DNA from: Paraphysomonas bandaiensis
Taxonomy: Eukaryota; Chrysophyceae
Assembly (NCBI GenBank): GCA_965644295.1
Contig: CBFFRP010000072.1
Coordinates: 89,867 to 153,866 of the forward strand
DNA: 64,000 bases
Reading direction: 5' to 3'
The notes under the pieces were generated by a model. The model did not search any database, was not told the origin of the DNA, and saw only the letters and a program-made list of their open reading frames with translations. Positions 36,573 through 50,761 of this stretch are shown piece after piece. The position numbers and the translations under genes are program-made. The number at the start of each line of letters is the position of its first letter. Position 1 is the first letter of the stretch.

Positions 36573-37206
36573 CTTGCCTTGGGGGAGAGTAGCCTCTTCA
36601 TACCGCACGCGTTTCAAGCTTAACTAATCTCGAAAGGTTTTTGACCAATTTAGGATCAGTTATTTCTGATACACGTCATGGTCCTATTGTAATGCTTGCC
36701 TAAATAAAAATGACTTTAAATTTTAACACTCTCCTTTTTACTTTTGGAGGTGTGAACTGGTTGTTCACTTGCCACGTAGTATATTTATATTTCAACATTT
36801 CACTTCATTGCTACAATACTCGCTAATTGTCTCACAGCAACAGTAAAGCTCAACTATTGGTAACAAAAATACTTGTCAGCTTTCGTGAAGTCCAGGTATA
36901 CCTGAAAATTTTTCATCATTTAGGCGGTTACACGTGCATCTGAAGAGTATTGTGTAAAAAATCTATAAGTAGTCAGCATATGGTGAAAATAGAGCTAGTA
37001 AACCGTAAACCATAATGTTAGGTGTTTTAGTGGGAAAGCAATCAAATGCTATAGTATAAGGTCAGAGCCATAACCGTTGGTGAATAGTATTACTTTGGAT
37101 GTATAAAAATGTCTGATTATTACATATGAGAACGGTTGTATCTAGAATTTGTAATGTAGCTATGGACTTAATAATATGAGTCGCTATTTACTAAATTCTT
37201 CAACCG
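36573..37206. other. Intergenic, nothing recognised
   Basis: 3' flank of the 2-oxoglutarate dehydrogenase gene, with AAATAAAAATGA-type polyadenylation-like sequence near 36702. Nothing else is seen. Confidence 0.4.
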
Positions 37207-37213
37207 TCTCGAG

Positions 37214-37276
37214 ACTGCTTGTGCATTGCTGCAAGCACACTTGGTGCAACCATCCCTTGTATTGGAGTTATAAAGG
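37214..37276. repeat. Diverged fragment of the dispersed element
   Basis: CTGCTTGTGCATTGCTGCAA, then GCACACTTGGTGCAACCA and TTATAAAGGA, match in order the element at 855-1365 (CTGCTTGTGCGTCACCGCAA, GCACCAAGGTGCGACCAC, TTATTAAGGT) but with many changes. It is the oldest-looking copy in the window and lies just upstream of the copia remnant. Confidence 0.5.
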
Positions 37277-37408
37277 ACACAGAGTGTATCTCACAATATA
37301 TATGTGGATGACATTGTTATCGCATGTGTGCTGAACTTAAAATAATAGCAGAAATAAAAGCCATGTTTGTAAACGTTAGACATAACTGATATGGGAGCGG
37401 TCGAACAT

Positions 37409-37634
37409 GTTCTGAGTATTAAATCCGGTGTTCCATAAGCGTTCGAAACATATTGAGATCAAGTACCATTGGATTCGTGAGCACGTAGATCCTGATGACC
37501 CATTTAACACTGCTATATTGTATCACATTGAGACTGATGATCTGACTGCAGACATATTTACAAAATCCTTGTATGGTGTGACTTATGAGAAACACAGGAA
37601 GGGATGCCTTGAAATCTTCAGTTGTGGTTATTAG
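37409..37634 (+). pseudogene. Ty1/copia retrotransposon pol remnant (RNase H end)
   Basis: The frame reads NPVFHKRSKHIEIKYHWIRE followed by HVDPDDP and, near the end, DDLTADIFTKSLYG. This is the conserved C-terminal end of copia polyproteins (K-H-I-[ED]-[IV]-x-Y-H-x-[IV]-R-[ED] and L-A-D-[IL]-[FL]-T-K). An in-frame stop lies just upstream (near 37412), and no reverse transcriptase or integrase is found around it, so it is a broken fragment. It ends in a natural position for the polyprotein stop (TAG at 37632). No flanking LTR pair could be recognised. Confidence 0.85.
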
Positions 37635-38103
37635 AGAGAATCCTTACAAACGACGGAGGTGATCATCAATCAGTTGACTAGTTGTTGCATAATTCAAATC
37701 CCTGAACTGCGGCATTCAAAAGTTCACATTATATAGAACTCAAGAGGTTACGGAAAATGTTTTGTCGAATTATGGTCAGTATAGATTCATGTCTTTAACT
37801 GGACGGACAACGCATGGTACACTCGCTACATGCGCAGAACCGATAGGATGATCACTGGTCTACCATATTGTAGAAGTAACAGTGAACCTTTTCTTTTTTC
37901 GGGTTATCGTCTTGTACTTAAAATATATAACAAGAAGCGAAAACGTTGATTAAGGTTCACCGATGTGTTATTTAACATTTTGGCGTGAAAGTGTCTGTCC
38001 GTGTATGAAGTTAATACATTGTTAATTACTAATAGTTCGAAGTGCTACTATTATACCTATGAACACAAGCACGTCATTCGTAAATAGCTGTGATACCCGC
38101 ACA
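37635..38103. other. Intergenic, nothing recognised
   Basis: May include the 3' non-coding part of the copia remnant, but no LTR could be identified. Otherwise 3' flank of the ASH-domain gene. Confidence 0.35.
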
Positions 38104-41100
38104 CTATAACTTCTGCCATATACTGAACAACGGAGCAATTTCATCCGTTTTATCAGGAAAAAAACTAAGATAATACAAAAATTGTCTCACAAATGGAAAG
38201 AGGGGCGGCGGTAGAACGGAGCACACGCCGTTACCATCCATACTGCTACCAGAGTAGAGTTTTCGGGAATATAATTCAAACACTTGGTGACGAAACACTA
38301 CAGTGTATAGCAGAAGTGCAAGGCGAGAAACGGGTAACCCAGTGCGGGCAGACGACATAATTTCGTGACCATGAGATGACTGTCTCATAGTATGTAATAC
38401 TAGCATGTCTGTAATGGCGTTAAAATGAAAGCACATGTCCACATACTTGGACGCCAACGCATTCATTTTTACAAACAAATCACTTTCATCAGGAAATGAG
38501 CGTAAATATAACTCGCTCTGGACTTCCTTAAGTAATGCACTGTGATCCGTTAGTGTGACGAACAGGCGAAGCCGTGTAAAAAACATGTCTAGCAAATGTA
38601 GTATCTTTCTGGATCCTGGATTCAGGTACACCTCCGTCTTCCTGTCGTCGGATAACGACACGCCTGTATCGTGACCGTGTCGCACGGCAAACGTAGCATC
38701 GCTTACGTCAGTTCTGCCTTGATGTAAGCCGTCAAACTTCATTGAAAAAACTTCCAGCCAAAATGATGAAAAGAATTTCAAATACGATATGATAGTGCCT
38801 TCCAACCCAGAAAAAGATAGCGGAACTTCATCGGATAGAGACATCGACACACTTGTGGGGTCTTTCTCACTTGAATCTGTATGTGATTGCAATAGTCTCA
38901 CTGGAATTCGGCATTTTTCCGACGAATTGTAGCCGTTGTACACCATGAAGTGATCTTCAGCAACTGATTTATTCTTTCCTATATCAAAGCAGCACATTTC
39001 CACATCATATGCCACACGAAGAAAAACAACTTCATGCATTTCAATTTTAATCGTTAGCGTGTTTCCTCCACGATCGTCGCTCTTCATTTCTTTCCATGGT
39101 AACGAGTTGCAGTCCGCAAAGTTGTATGTAGAAGAATCACCCGATACATAAACATCAAGTCGAAATAAAGATTGCATGCAATGATAAATCGTTATGAGCA
39201 AAGGAGACGGAGGATCACTTATGTTTTTCAGCCCCACAGTGTTCACTGTCCGCCAACTACTACCACTTCCTACATTAAAAGTGTCGTCTGAGATTCTATG
39301 TCTTTCACTTAACACATACTTTTCTTCAGCTCTTTCACAGTTAGGAACTCCAAGTTGAAGAATATAACCAGAACACTCTTCTCCCCGGTGTTCTTTTAAT
39401 TCCGAATCAACGATAAAAGTGCTAAAGCGAGGTAAAGAGCACTTAGCATACACACATATTGTCTCGTGATGATTCTTTACAAGTTTGCAAGAAACAAAAA
39501 TTGACCCTTCTACTCTCCAAGACATCGAACGCCTACAATCAACATCCGCGTTACCCAATGATGTCGGGGATCTGGTGTTTGGTTCCACATCAATGTAGGG
39601 AGGTTTAAATACAACATATATAAATCGACGTTCGTACGGTCTTAGTGTGACAACATTTGAAGTTCTCGGAAACACGGGGGTTACAGAGAAATCCAATTCG
39701 TCAGGAGAAAAACTCGATGATATTTGAAAGTCCAAAGGAATATCCGACGTATTGTTAATTATAAACGATCTACGTGTGTAGCACTGGCCGACAAATACTT
39801 CACCAAAATCCACAACGGAGGGGAAAGACTTAAATGAGCGTGTATTTTCAGGTAAGTGATCAGTCCAATTCAGTTTAGACCGATGCTCATGTAATACTTC
39901 GGAACTCAAATTCTCCGTGTTCCACATATCAATACAGCTATCAAACCGTTCTGTATCCATTACTATGTGGGATGCTTCTATATTAAATAACGACGTGGCC
40001 TGTCCAGAAGTAGTTTCCGTCACTTGCATTTTTCTTCGCCAATCTTGTACAACCTGTAATGACACCCTGACGACTCTGGTATCACAAGAATTGGATAAAT
40101 TTTCGATGATTAAATAAGTTGAAAACATGCCAACATTAGAGAGCACAAAATGAAGAACCAACGATGAACAACCCGACGGGCCGATTTCACCACCAGATTG
40201 AGCAATCACAAGCCATTTTGAGTCATCTGGTCCCAAACAATATATTCGATAGCGTAAGCTCGTCACTTTGGACAAATTTTCCAGAGATAACAGCCACTCA
40301 GATTCACCTGACTGTTGCTCACGTTGCCCAAGGTTAATTTCATATTGCATATTCAAAGGCCCACAGGGGCTCACACCTCTTAAATACAAGATGGGTTTCG
40401 AGTGAGAGTCGACTGTGGCCACTTCATCACGCGATATATACGTTGATTCCTCGCCATCAATACCATACAACAGAGACATTTCTTGGGATAATGGTAATTG
40501 TGTAGTGCTTTTGCGGTGTTCCAGTTTAACAAACACCGGACATAATAACGGCGGGTGAATCGCATAAGCGACATCGCATATCGCTAATAGCATGGTGTAT
40601 ATAATATCATCACCAGACGGTAACTCCTTAGCAAACTGAGGACGAAGTGGGGCAATTTTTGACAGAAGCTCCAATACATCCCCAGATAACTCTACTGGTG
40701 CAGCCTCCACTTTCATGGCAACTGAGCACAGAAAATCTTCTCCTGGGTTAATTGTACCACTTGATGGTTCCACAACGGGTATCAAGTCTTCCAAAGCAAC
40801 AAAGTCTTCAACTCTTTCGCGATTAGCTTCGTTCATGTCAACACTAAACTTGCGGTGGACATTCCACACAGATAAACACTTGATAGATATATGCGTTGAA
40901 GACGATGATGGGTTATGAACAAGGAACGGCTCGTACCTAGTCGACAATATAATGGGCGGTGATTGAGTAGAACACTTCCATACAAGACTGTCTGCGCTGC
41001 TGTCAGGTAAATCGTCATCTAAGTACGCGGTTATGCCGATATAGGTATTGCTACTGCATTGTAATGTAGGAATAACATTTATACAGCTAACGATATCAAT

Positions 41101-44100
41101 GGCTATAGAATCATATGTCAGAGATTTTAAATCGAGAGAGTTATCGGTACCACATCTTGATGGCCTCGACGAATGCGACTGAAGTGGGAATGTCGCGAAT
41201 TCTAAAACAACATGTCCAAATAACGCTGGCCCGATAGACTGCATGGACTGATGAGTGCTATCAAAAGATCCATCACTGGACAGTCCGTCGTCATCAACGA
41301 CATCGTCGTTAGAAGAATATGTTGATAAGGAATCCAAAATGTCTTCCGTTATTCGAGAAGAGGGGTAAGAGGAAACCATGATAGAAATCTCTGACTGTTC
41401 TGCTGGAAGCAAATGAAATTCAGCATCAACACCATCGCGTACTTTTAAGTCTATATGAATTACATCCGCTAACATCGGCAACACGCGAATCATAGGCTTC
41501 ACTCGAATTGTGTCTGTTGTGTTATTGTACAAATATGTAGATACTACACGCTGAGCACATCTGCTATTCGAATCTTCCTCTGCACCCTTCGAGCCAGGAA
41601 CATTGACACTGTCAACGGAAACGCAGGGGTTACCAGTGTGACCAAAAGAAAGTGGAACACCAACAGCATCTTTGACCAATATAGGGTTCAGTTTGTCTGC
41701 AGTAAAGGACACGTCAATACTAGCAGAATCACGAACAACATGCTTTGATGATTGCGAAAGAGACAGATTTCTAATTCTCAGAGTGTGCTCATAAAAATCA
41801 ACTTCTTGAGATCTAGGAATATCTATACGAAATTCGATGTGTGTTAAGCCCTTTGGCGCAGCACTTAAAGTTACTGAACCGACTTTATTCCCTTTTTGTG
41901 ATTTACCCTTGCTACTGCAACCATCAGAACTTGGGCAAAAAGACATCCACGACGGTATATTTTCAACACGGAAAGTAATAGCTACAATTGAAGTATTTTC
42001 CACAGGAACACTGAAAAAGTGAGGCTTGTAGATTTTCAAGTTTCCTAACATAAACCTTGTTGTCCGCAGCTTCAGCCTTGGAACTACAAAATGTGTGGTA
42101 ACTGACGTATACGACAGAATGGGTAGCACTTCGAATTCTGAAGCAGTTGTGTAACAACTCTCTTGATGGTAAGACTTTGTCGGATTAAAAAATGATTCTA
42201 AAGACTGAGCAGCTGATATTAATAGCACAGCACCATTTAGAAATATGTCTTCGAAAGCTATGCTTTCATCCGAGGTGGGAGCTAACTTCAATGTGGAAAT
42301 ACTGCAACCTTTCTTACATGACAGTGTTACAGTCACAGTTTCATGTGGTAAAATTGTAACTGCGTCTCCACATATGGTGAAACCTCGTTGAATTAAATCC
42401 TTGGGAATAGACATCATCGACCGCGACTGATCATCTCCAAGCGAACTCTTGTGTTTGACATTTCTCTTTACTGGTGTATTTCCCCACGTTATATTCTTGA
42501 TAGTTCCTGTAGTTTGCATACCTTGCGCAGATGAACTTTGAGACTCAATGCAAACAGAAACTGGCAGGTCAGATGCAGGAGATACACGAATCGGCGACTT
42601 ATGAGGATTCTTAAGTTGCCAGCGAAGAAGCACGTGCTGCTGGCAACCAGTGACAATGTACACCGTCGGAGAAGATATAACTTCGGGAATACAAACAGGA
42701 GAGTCCGAGACCAATCTAATCTTTTGCTGCCTTGGTGATACAACATTGTCACACGGTGCGATCCATAGGGGACAGTTAATATGATTGTTGTCTAAATTCG
42801 TCACAAAGAGCCCTCTCATGTATAATAAATTGGAAGGAGTTACGTCGGACGTGCCTGCAATGCCTCGCGCAGAATAGATTGCAGAATCACGCAATTGAGT
42901 GCCCTCTGCAGGCGGTAAAAAACTTGGATGACATGTAAACAAACTTCCATCATCCAGGAAGAATGAAAACTCAAGCACTTCACATTCGTGAGTAAACGTA
43001 TTGACCAATTTCATCGTCTTAATAACCAGTCCACTGGAACACCCAAAATACGCCATAAAAGTAAGAGCATTCTTAGAGCCAGGGTCGATGATACCTTGAT
43101 AGCCATCTACTATGGAAAACTGAGCTGTGTTCGCACGAATGTCACCCGCACTGAAATATTTTTCACTTCTGCTGTCACAGTCCTTCAGGGTATAATACAA
43201 AGGAAATATCGGTGAAGAGTTTTCAACTACAAATCTACCCTTAATTACTCCGATTCCCCTTGTTGAAGAACTCATAATGGATTTGCAACAAAACTTTATT
43301 GACTTGTTGGCTATTCGAAAGCGACTACGACCGATAAGAGCTTTAAAGATTATCGAGCTTTCAAATAATTTTCTGGCATTATCGTTTGCATCTACTCTCT
43401 GGCCATGAGTGTCAGTGTAATCAGTAATACTTCGGGCGCTGAACACCAATCGAATACCTCCTACCAATTCACGTCCACTTTCAGAGATCTCATTTGACAT
43501 GTTCGATGGTCTTATCACAATAAAGAGTGTCGTAATTTCAAAGGGTAGAATAGGGTATTTATCGACCAGAGCAGAACAAATGCTATCACGGTAAATTAAA
43601 CACTGTTTCTTCAAATTAGAGACAGCAGTAACATATAAAATATCCTTGCCAACATTTAACACTCTTAAGGGATATTTGACTTCAAAGTCTGCATTCTTGG
43701 AATGCTGAAGTGGAAGTTGAATTAACCCCAAGTCAAGTTTATATGACTTTCCCGACTCATCAAGATTCAGATCAGGATAGCGTACAAAGCACGACTGTCG
43801 AATACCGACTAACGACGACACAACTATGCGAATATAGTCAAATGAATCAGCAATATTCCTAATCAGTATCGTATTCTCATATTTTCCCACACCATAGCCA
43901 AAAAAAAAGATGCTAAGAGAAACCGAATCTCCTGGTTGTATTAACCCTGTCTGATTATCAGCTATTCGAAGGCAACCAACATCAGATTGTCCAGAGAAAG
44001 TAACCAGTGATGTGTAGTGTATAACTTCCCATTCACTTAGGTTCTTCAGTTGCACAGTGCGCTGGCAGGAGCTTCCAACAGGAACTTCCAACATAATATG

Positions 44101-47100
44101 TCTTTCATCAACCGAAAAACTCTTCTTCACATTCGTCAGCATAACTGGTAATATTCGTGAACTGGGAGTAAAATCGCTGTCACTGATATCACCAACACTT
44201 ACAAAAATAAACTCCAGAAGAGGAAGTGGAATACTATCGGTTAGTATTCCTGTCCACGATATTCTACACTTCACAGCATCACCAGGACGAATTTTCATGT
44301 GAATTTTCCAAGTGGAATCACCAGAAATGCAACGTACAATTCGCTGATCTCGAAGATTCAACGAAATCTGCATATCACTGCAATACAGTGACGACGATAG
44401 CATGAAATATTGTGAACTATCAAAAAGAGGCGATAAGTTTTCCGTCCACACACATAAATCAGCATCTACAGATGAAAGTGACGTTACACTAAATTCAGCG
44501 TACATAGACGCAGGCGTTGCAGAATCAAGTACAAGTTTAACGCCATCTTTAATTAACATCCCCCAAGCACTTTTGCGCATTGGCGGAGTTTTATTGTAAA
44601 TGCATGTGAACAACGGTTCGATTTCCACGCTAAATCTAGGGGGCTTCAACAGTGAAACGTTTGTATCGCGAATAGTAGCATGGTCACTTTCGGCATCATA
44701 CGATCCTCTATTAGTGGTGAGGGAGTCGAAGTTTCCAGTCTTTCGAACTGGAGATTCATAAATAACCTCGGAGGTTTCCGCATTTATACCAGAGTTTTCT
44801 AATCCAAGACCAAAAAATATCGACTTCACATCATCTTCATTCTTACTTTCGTAAACTTTCAAGCAGCCAACAACAGGTATTTTTTCAAGTCCTAACTCGT
44901 GATTTAATTCCTTTGCTGAATACGTTACATGCACCGACACAGTTATACATTCTTCTTGCTTCAACATGACACTAAAACTCTCATCCTTACCAACTAGAGC
45001 AAAATTAGAACGTAAATCTTCGGAATTTCCTGTTGTTAATAGTAATTTCGGAACGTTGGATTGAATTGAATCCACTGAATCGGTGAGAGATGTTTGGTCA
45101 ATGTCATCTTTCAACATAGAATCTTCAATTCCAGTACCCTTGACATTGTGGTTACTTAACTTCGACTTGATGTCTTCGATTTTCTTCTCATATTTTTCCT
45201 TCTTATCTGGCTTGTTTTTTCGTATTGCAATTTTAAGTTTTTGAGAGTAATGCTCGATCTTATCTTCCAAGTGCTTCCTCTCTTCCCGACTTAACTCGCC
45301 AGAACTGACAAGACCTCGATTCATCCCCGCAGATTTTCGATCCATGAAACTACAACTGCACTTTACGCAAGATGTTGTTACAAAGTCAAAACCTGTGTCC
45401 AAATCAGGTACAATGCCTACATCGTCGGTCGCAATGACAAACACTCTAGGCTTATATGATAGATTAATGATCTTGAATTGAAAATGAAATTCGCATGAAT
45501 GAGACGACGGCACGACTCCTAAAAAAAATGGCGTGATAACAACAGAATCTTGAGCCTTTTCATTATTCTTTATCAACATATAATTGACAATATCATCTTT
45601 GAATTTATTTTTCGAAATGTCTGTTGCATCTTCTTGTGGTACTGACAAGGCGGCATCCTTATCCACCTCACCTTTATCACATGATACCAATGAAAATAAT
45701 TGAGCCTTTAATACATTCGCTTTGATAACTACCGATTGCGAATTCTTAGAGTTGAGTACATTCTCTATGCTTAAAGTTTCCTCGAATGCACCATGAAGCG
45801 TTGGTTTAAATGCAAACTCTATCGTTTTCGTTGCCAAAGGGGAAATTATTCCTTTTCTTCCTGTCTGCACACTTAAGAATCCTGATGATATACTTCCAGA
45901 TTTAGATATTGAATACAAGAGTGGCACAGACGACTTGTTGGTAACAGAAAGCCCTTTAGTAGAGAATTCTCCGACTTTAATCTTACCAAAGTTGATGTTT
46001 TTCTGAATAACAACCATTTCAGACTGATAGAGTTGAGCCCGCACAGGAAGGGAACGACTCTTCAAGCCAGATGTTGACGCTCCTCCTGTCGAATCCGTAT
46101 ATTCAACAAGGTGCAACTTGATTTCATGTTGAACAATCTGAGGAGAATCATCGTCTACCCCACTTTCAGACCTACACATTTATTTACACCACATCTAACA
46201 TGACACATATATATACCTCGGCGGAATGTTGTGAGGAGTAAATATAACGACAAAATCATACGTTTCCCCCTTGGGGACTGTAACACTGTTAAATATTGTC
46301 GAAGTGCAAAGTGGATGCAGCCGATTTCCAGTACGAAGCTCCTGTTAAACAACGTCATGAATTGAATTAAGATAAGATGACTTCTACCTCCGCTAAGTCA
46401 CTGTAGCATTGCTTCACAATACTGATTGACTCCTTTATTTTCTCTTTACCAATAGTACTCGTATCGTCTTGGGAGTTCTCAGTTTCGTAGTACTCCTTTA
46501 AAACTGAAAAAGGAAACCCAGGTACATCCATGAGTTCAGTAAAATCTCTGTCTTGAATCATAAATTCTGAGTTCTCCATGGACGCCGAAGGTGGGGTTGC
46601 ATCCTTCATCCCGGCTGAATTTCTTACAGACGAGGTATCAGCAAATAAATCTGACAAATTCGGATTCACACTTGTGTGTCCGTCAGACATGTACCCTTCG
46701 TCAGCGCCTCTAATTTCATTGATTTCGCCTGTTTCACAGAGCAGTGACGGTACATCAACACCATCAAATGATCTATGACGTGACGAAATCATTCCACCTA
46801 AGCTCGTTGACCGCGTTGATGGTCTTTTCTTTTTAACACCACCCCATTTTAGATCTTCAATTTTAAGCGTTTTCGAGTGGGCGGTGGTAGAACTTGTACC
46901 GTCATCGGAAAGTATATTTCGCCTTCTTCGACTGAAAGCGCTCCGTTTCTTAGTCAAATCCTCGTCTGAATCAGATACACGGGGGCTCAATAAATATATT
47001 TCAACATCAGATGACTGAGAAACTGATATCTCAAAACGTAATGGGAATTGATGCATGTTACGAATACTAAAAAGGCGAACATTAGGCATATTACAAATAC

Positions 47101-49671
47101 ACTTGTCAAACAGAAGCTGAAGTTGCTTTTGATTTCCACGAGTGTAGAGTTTGTAAAATGTTGAATGCTCTAGAATTTGATGGGCATCAAAGTTTTTAGC
47201 TTTTACATCCACTGTGAGGTTACAATGAGAGTTAAAAACATTGATAAAGTTCACTGTTTCACGGTACTTATCGTCAATAGCACGTGCAATGAATTCCAAG
47301 TGACATTGTCGAGATTGTCGGGGTGGAATGAACATCTCTCTTTCCATAATTTCCAAACATGAACTATCCACAAACGGAAGAACAAGCGCCGGCAGTTCGC
47401 TTTCATTCTTAATTACAAGCGAAGCACTCTTAAGATCCCCCACATGGCATTCCCCCAAATCCAAAACAGTTGGTTGAGCAGATATAATAGAAGTACAACA
47501 CCGCGATCGACACTGCAAAGTCTTACGGAACATTTTTTGTCGTTGCTTTGTGTCATATCTTTCTGGGTTATTTCGAGAAACGTACTAGTGGTAAGGAATT
47601 TTACAACAGTCAGACATACAATACTTTTACATACCTTCCACGCTAGAGTAATCTTAACTGTCTTCTTCACTAATGAACCCACATCTACAAGCTGAGACCC
47701 AATACGTCGACTGACAGAAGAGGGCTGAGTATCTCTAACACTAGCAAAAGTGTTTCCATATGGAGAGAGATGTTGCGCCGAATCGCGCTTAACATTTTCC
47801 AGCGAATTAGGCTGTATCAAAGGCATGTACTGAAGTAAATCATGTTAGCTCGAAACAGCTGCTACTATTTAATACATACACGAATATAGACTGGCGTTCG
47901 GTTACCAGGCGGAATCAAAAAAGTTCCTGATTCTCGAGACTTAGGCTGCGTTTGTAAATGAGATTTATTTGATGGACTTAGGTCACTGCCGTGTGCATCG
48001 GCACGGCATGCATTGTATCGATAATAAACTCCTTCATTTAAAAAGAACCGTTGTAACCCAAACTGGCTACCTGGACAATCGTCACTGTTGTCGAAGTCTC
48101 CAGAATATTCATCAAGTACGAAATAGCTGTTTGGATGACTTCGTGATTTAGACCTCTGAGGTTGAGAAAAGCTTTGTTGTCTATTAATACTCCGCTCCAT
48201 GCTTTTCGATGATTCCGTGTTGCTTTTTCCACTATCTATATATGCCATTTCGTTTCGAGAATCAATATTAACAATAGCATTATCTTTGCGGTACATACGA
48301 GATGTCTGCGTCTGATATCTACTAGAACCTGAAGTCCTTTCCGGTGAAAAAGAATTTCTTTTAGAAGAATCGGAATCAAAAGCGGAAATTGAAGCTTTCG
48401 GAGCATTAATAGAAGATCGTATTGCGGGTTCTACATCAGTTGTTCTCGGAAGGTGGGCTACACTTTTATCCACCAGTCGCTCTAGCATATCAAAGGATAC
48501 CTACTCGAAAAGTAATTGGACAGTACATGCATACAAAGCTACTAACCTCATCTGGACAATCCGATGATGTCGTGACTTCAACAGCATCGTCACTATTATT
48601 TTTAATCCATACACAGTGTACCTGAGGCATCGTCATCGGGATCAAATACGATTCAGGATCAGCATACATACCGTCTCAACACCATCATAACAATCGCCGA
48701 AGTCGAGAAACTGGCCACCTACTCCTACTTGCAAACCTGACTTCGACTCTATTGAAATACCATCGGCTTCATTCTGCCAGAAAATATGAGAACAACATTG
48801 AAAACCGCTCAGCATATACCTTCGCAGTGACAGATATTCGGCAATTTAGCAATGCGATATTACTCGAATTATAGTCGTTCACGATTCGGATTGATCGGGT
48901 GATATCACAGGGAACCTATACCACATTAATATCTCATCGACACATATGCATTCTTTATACCGTTGCTTTGAGCGTTATTCTGACACGTTGCGATGAAAAA
49001 GCAGGAATGCTTAGACATTGATACATATTAACTATTTTTCCAGTTTCAAAGTCCGATAAAGATACAGGCAAGTTTCCGCCTTCTTTACCAATAGCAGGAA
49101 CAATTCGATAATGTAGAATACACTCGGATCTATTCCATATCTGTAAATCACGTACATAGGTATTACCCACAATGCAGGAGTCAAACTCGATATCATTGTC
49201 ATCTACAGAAAACAGCGAAGTGCACAACGCAACACGACCAGCAAGGACAACATCCAAAGCATTGTTGCAATAATTTCCTCGGACAGTCATTGAAAATGAA
49301 GTACGGACGAAAGAAGTACTGTTAAACTTCCTCTGGCCAACCTCCGAGCATGAGTTCATCATATTCGTTATGTACACGCCAACAGAAACCTCACTGTGTG
49401 ATGGAACGTATATATCTTCTTGAGGCAACTCTAGAAGCATTTGAACATCCTCTGCATCCATATCATCGGTACAATCAATAACTATCATCTTAATATCCAG
49501 TGAATACCCATCTGCAACACTGGTACCCAACACAGACACTTGCAACTGGGAATCCGTTTTATTTGATATAACTACTTTCTTTGAGGTCATAAATTTTGAA
49601 CAGTAATAAACCTCACCGAAGTCCAATAATGTAAGGGGATTTCCCTCAATGTCGTTGATGCTGAAGGCCAT
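38104..49671 (-). CDS. Giant ASH/HYDIN-like repeat protein
   Basis: Model: complement(join(38104..46171,46217..46341,46388..47584,47635..47829,47880..48500,48547..48621,48672..48773,48820..48915,48961..49671)), 3,729 aa. All eight introns are 45-50 nt and lie in the first 3.5 kb of the gene; the last exon is 8,068 nt. The protein has many Ig-like ASH/MSP-type units. Examples are the N-terminal LLDFGEVYYCSKFMTSKKVV, TVLDLGECHVGDLKSASLVI, NINFGKIKVGEFSTKGLSVT and, near the C-terminus, SVVDFGEVFVGQCYTRRSFI, each followed by N-x-S/T and proline-rich strand-loop segments. HYDIN, CFAP47, CFAP65 and similar ciliary proteins are built this way, so a role in the flagellar central apparatus or basal body is likely. 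I cannot assign it to one of these. The C-terminal ~300 residues are helical and unrecognised. A Lys/Glu-rich coiled-coil lies at about 45170-45300. ATG 49671 is used. The frame opens only with GTG upstream, after a TAATTAG that could be an acceptor. Confidence 0.8.
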
Positions 49672-50438
49672 AGTTGGTACTTTATCGTACACTAATTACC
49701 AACAAGTCAGTTACTGTGTTTTGTTTGAAGTAGGAGGAGCGTAGAGGAGGAAGGAATACTTGATATCCATCATAATTAACAGCATCAGAGGCTGTATCAA
49801 ATTAATGGAATCACAATACGATTGATGGACTCCTATGTATGTTGATCTTATGCGGCATACCATGATTCATTATTTTTTTCTTGTCCAGCACCTGTGAATG
49901 TATGTCTGTACTGCTGTATGCTGCTGTATGTGTGATTGTATACTCTGTATACGACTGAATACTGTACAGTACAATCCGTATATATTACGGATGCTGCTGC
50001 ATAGGGATATCTACGCACACAGCATGTTCTTCTATATCCTGATGAGTTAATCGTGACACTGTTCCTTCAATGTAGCGTCGTCGTGTTTGAATGACCATAT
50101 TGTATAATCATTGTACAAGCTTATGATGATTACGAGGGTTACTGTCTTCTTATGTCGTCTAGAAAGTGAAGTGCTGCACCCCCCAAAGCAAATGAGAGCA
50201 TACAATACACCATTTGCGTCGTAGTATTGAATAATGTGCAAATATATGTACTATTTTTAATATGATGGTACTTTTGTTTTATTGCCACTCTCCGTGCTTC
50301 TGATACTGAAGTGAGCAGTTTTATGTAACTATACATATCACTTCGATCCATCGATTTCGAAAATTGGGCTTGCGATTACAATCGCCATGGGCTAGCAGAA
50401 TGTTGATATACCTGACATCTGCTGACTTCAGGTTTTTT
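49672..50438. other. Intergenic, nothing recognised
   Basis: Upstream region of the giant ASH gene. It contains short repeated words (CTGCTGTATG, ATACTGTACAGTAC) near 49910-49975. No gene is supported. Confidence 0.4.
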
Positions 50439-50761
50439 GAATCCTTAAGGTCTACATCTCGGATGCTTGACTTCAGCAGGCAGCCCAATACCCTGGTTAC
50501 ACTGCCTTGAGGTGGGCCCTGTCCCGGATGCCCTTGAGGTGGGCCCATTTCTGGATGCCTGTTTATTCATCAAGGCCTAAAGACGTCTACACAAGTAAAA
50601 CTTATTGGTGTCCCTTGTATCACACAAGCATTCGGCTATGCGTGGGCAGAACAATATCTGCTGTCTATGTTTGCAGCTCTCGTTTGTTTCCCGGGAAAAT
50701 ATCTCCGGTACTTATCCCCCAGAACATCACGAAAATGTGCGAGTCCGACTTTGTTGAGGGA
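50439..50761. repeat. Truncated copy of the 511-bp dispersed element
   Basis: It matches the right two-thirds of the element at 855-1365, from CTTAAGGTCTACATCTCGGA to the same end CGACTTTGTTGAGGGA, including the CCTTGAGGTGGGCCC duplication and the B-box-like GTGCGAGTCCGAC. The left part is missing, which is the truncation pattern of retroposed copies whose 3' end is on this side. It is well conserved, so relatively young. Confidence 0.75.

Noticed and set aside
36093-36617. 174-codon ORF antisense to the 2-oxoglutarate dehydrogenase gene
   Set aside because: A shadow of a strongly conserved coding exon on the other strand.
37409-37634. Copia pol fragment as a live element
   Set aside because: An in-frame stop lies just upstream and no other retrotransposon domains or LTR pair are present.
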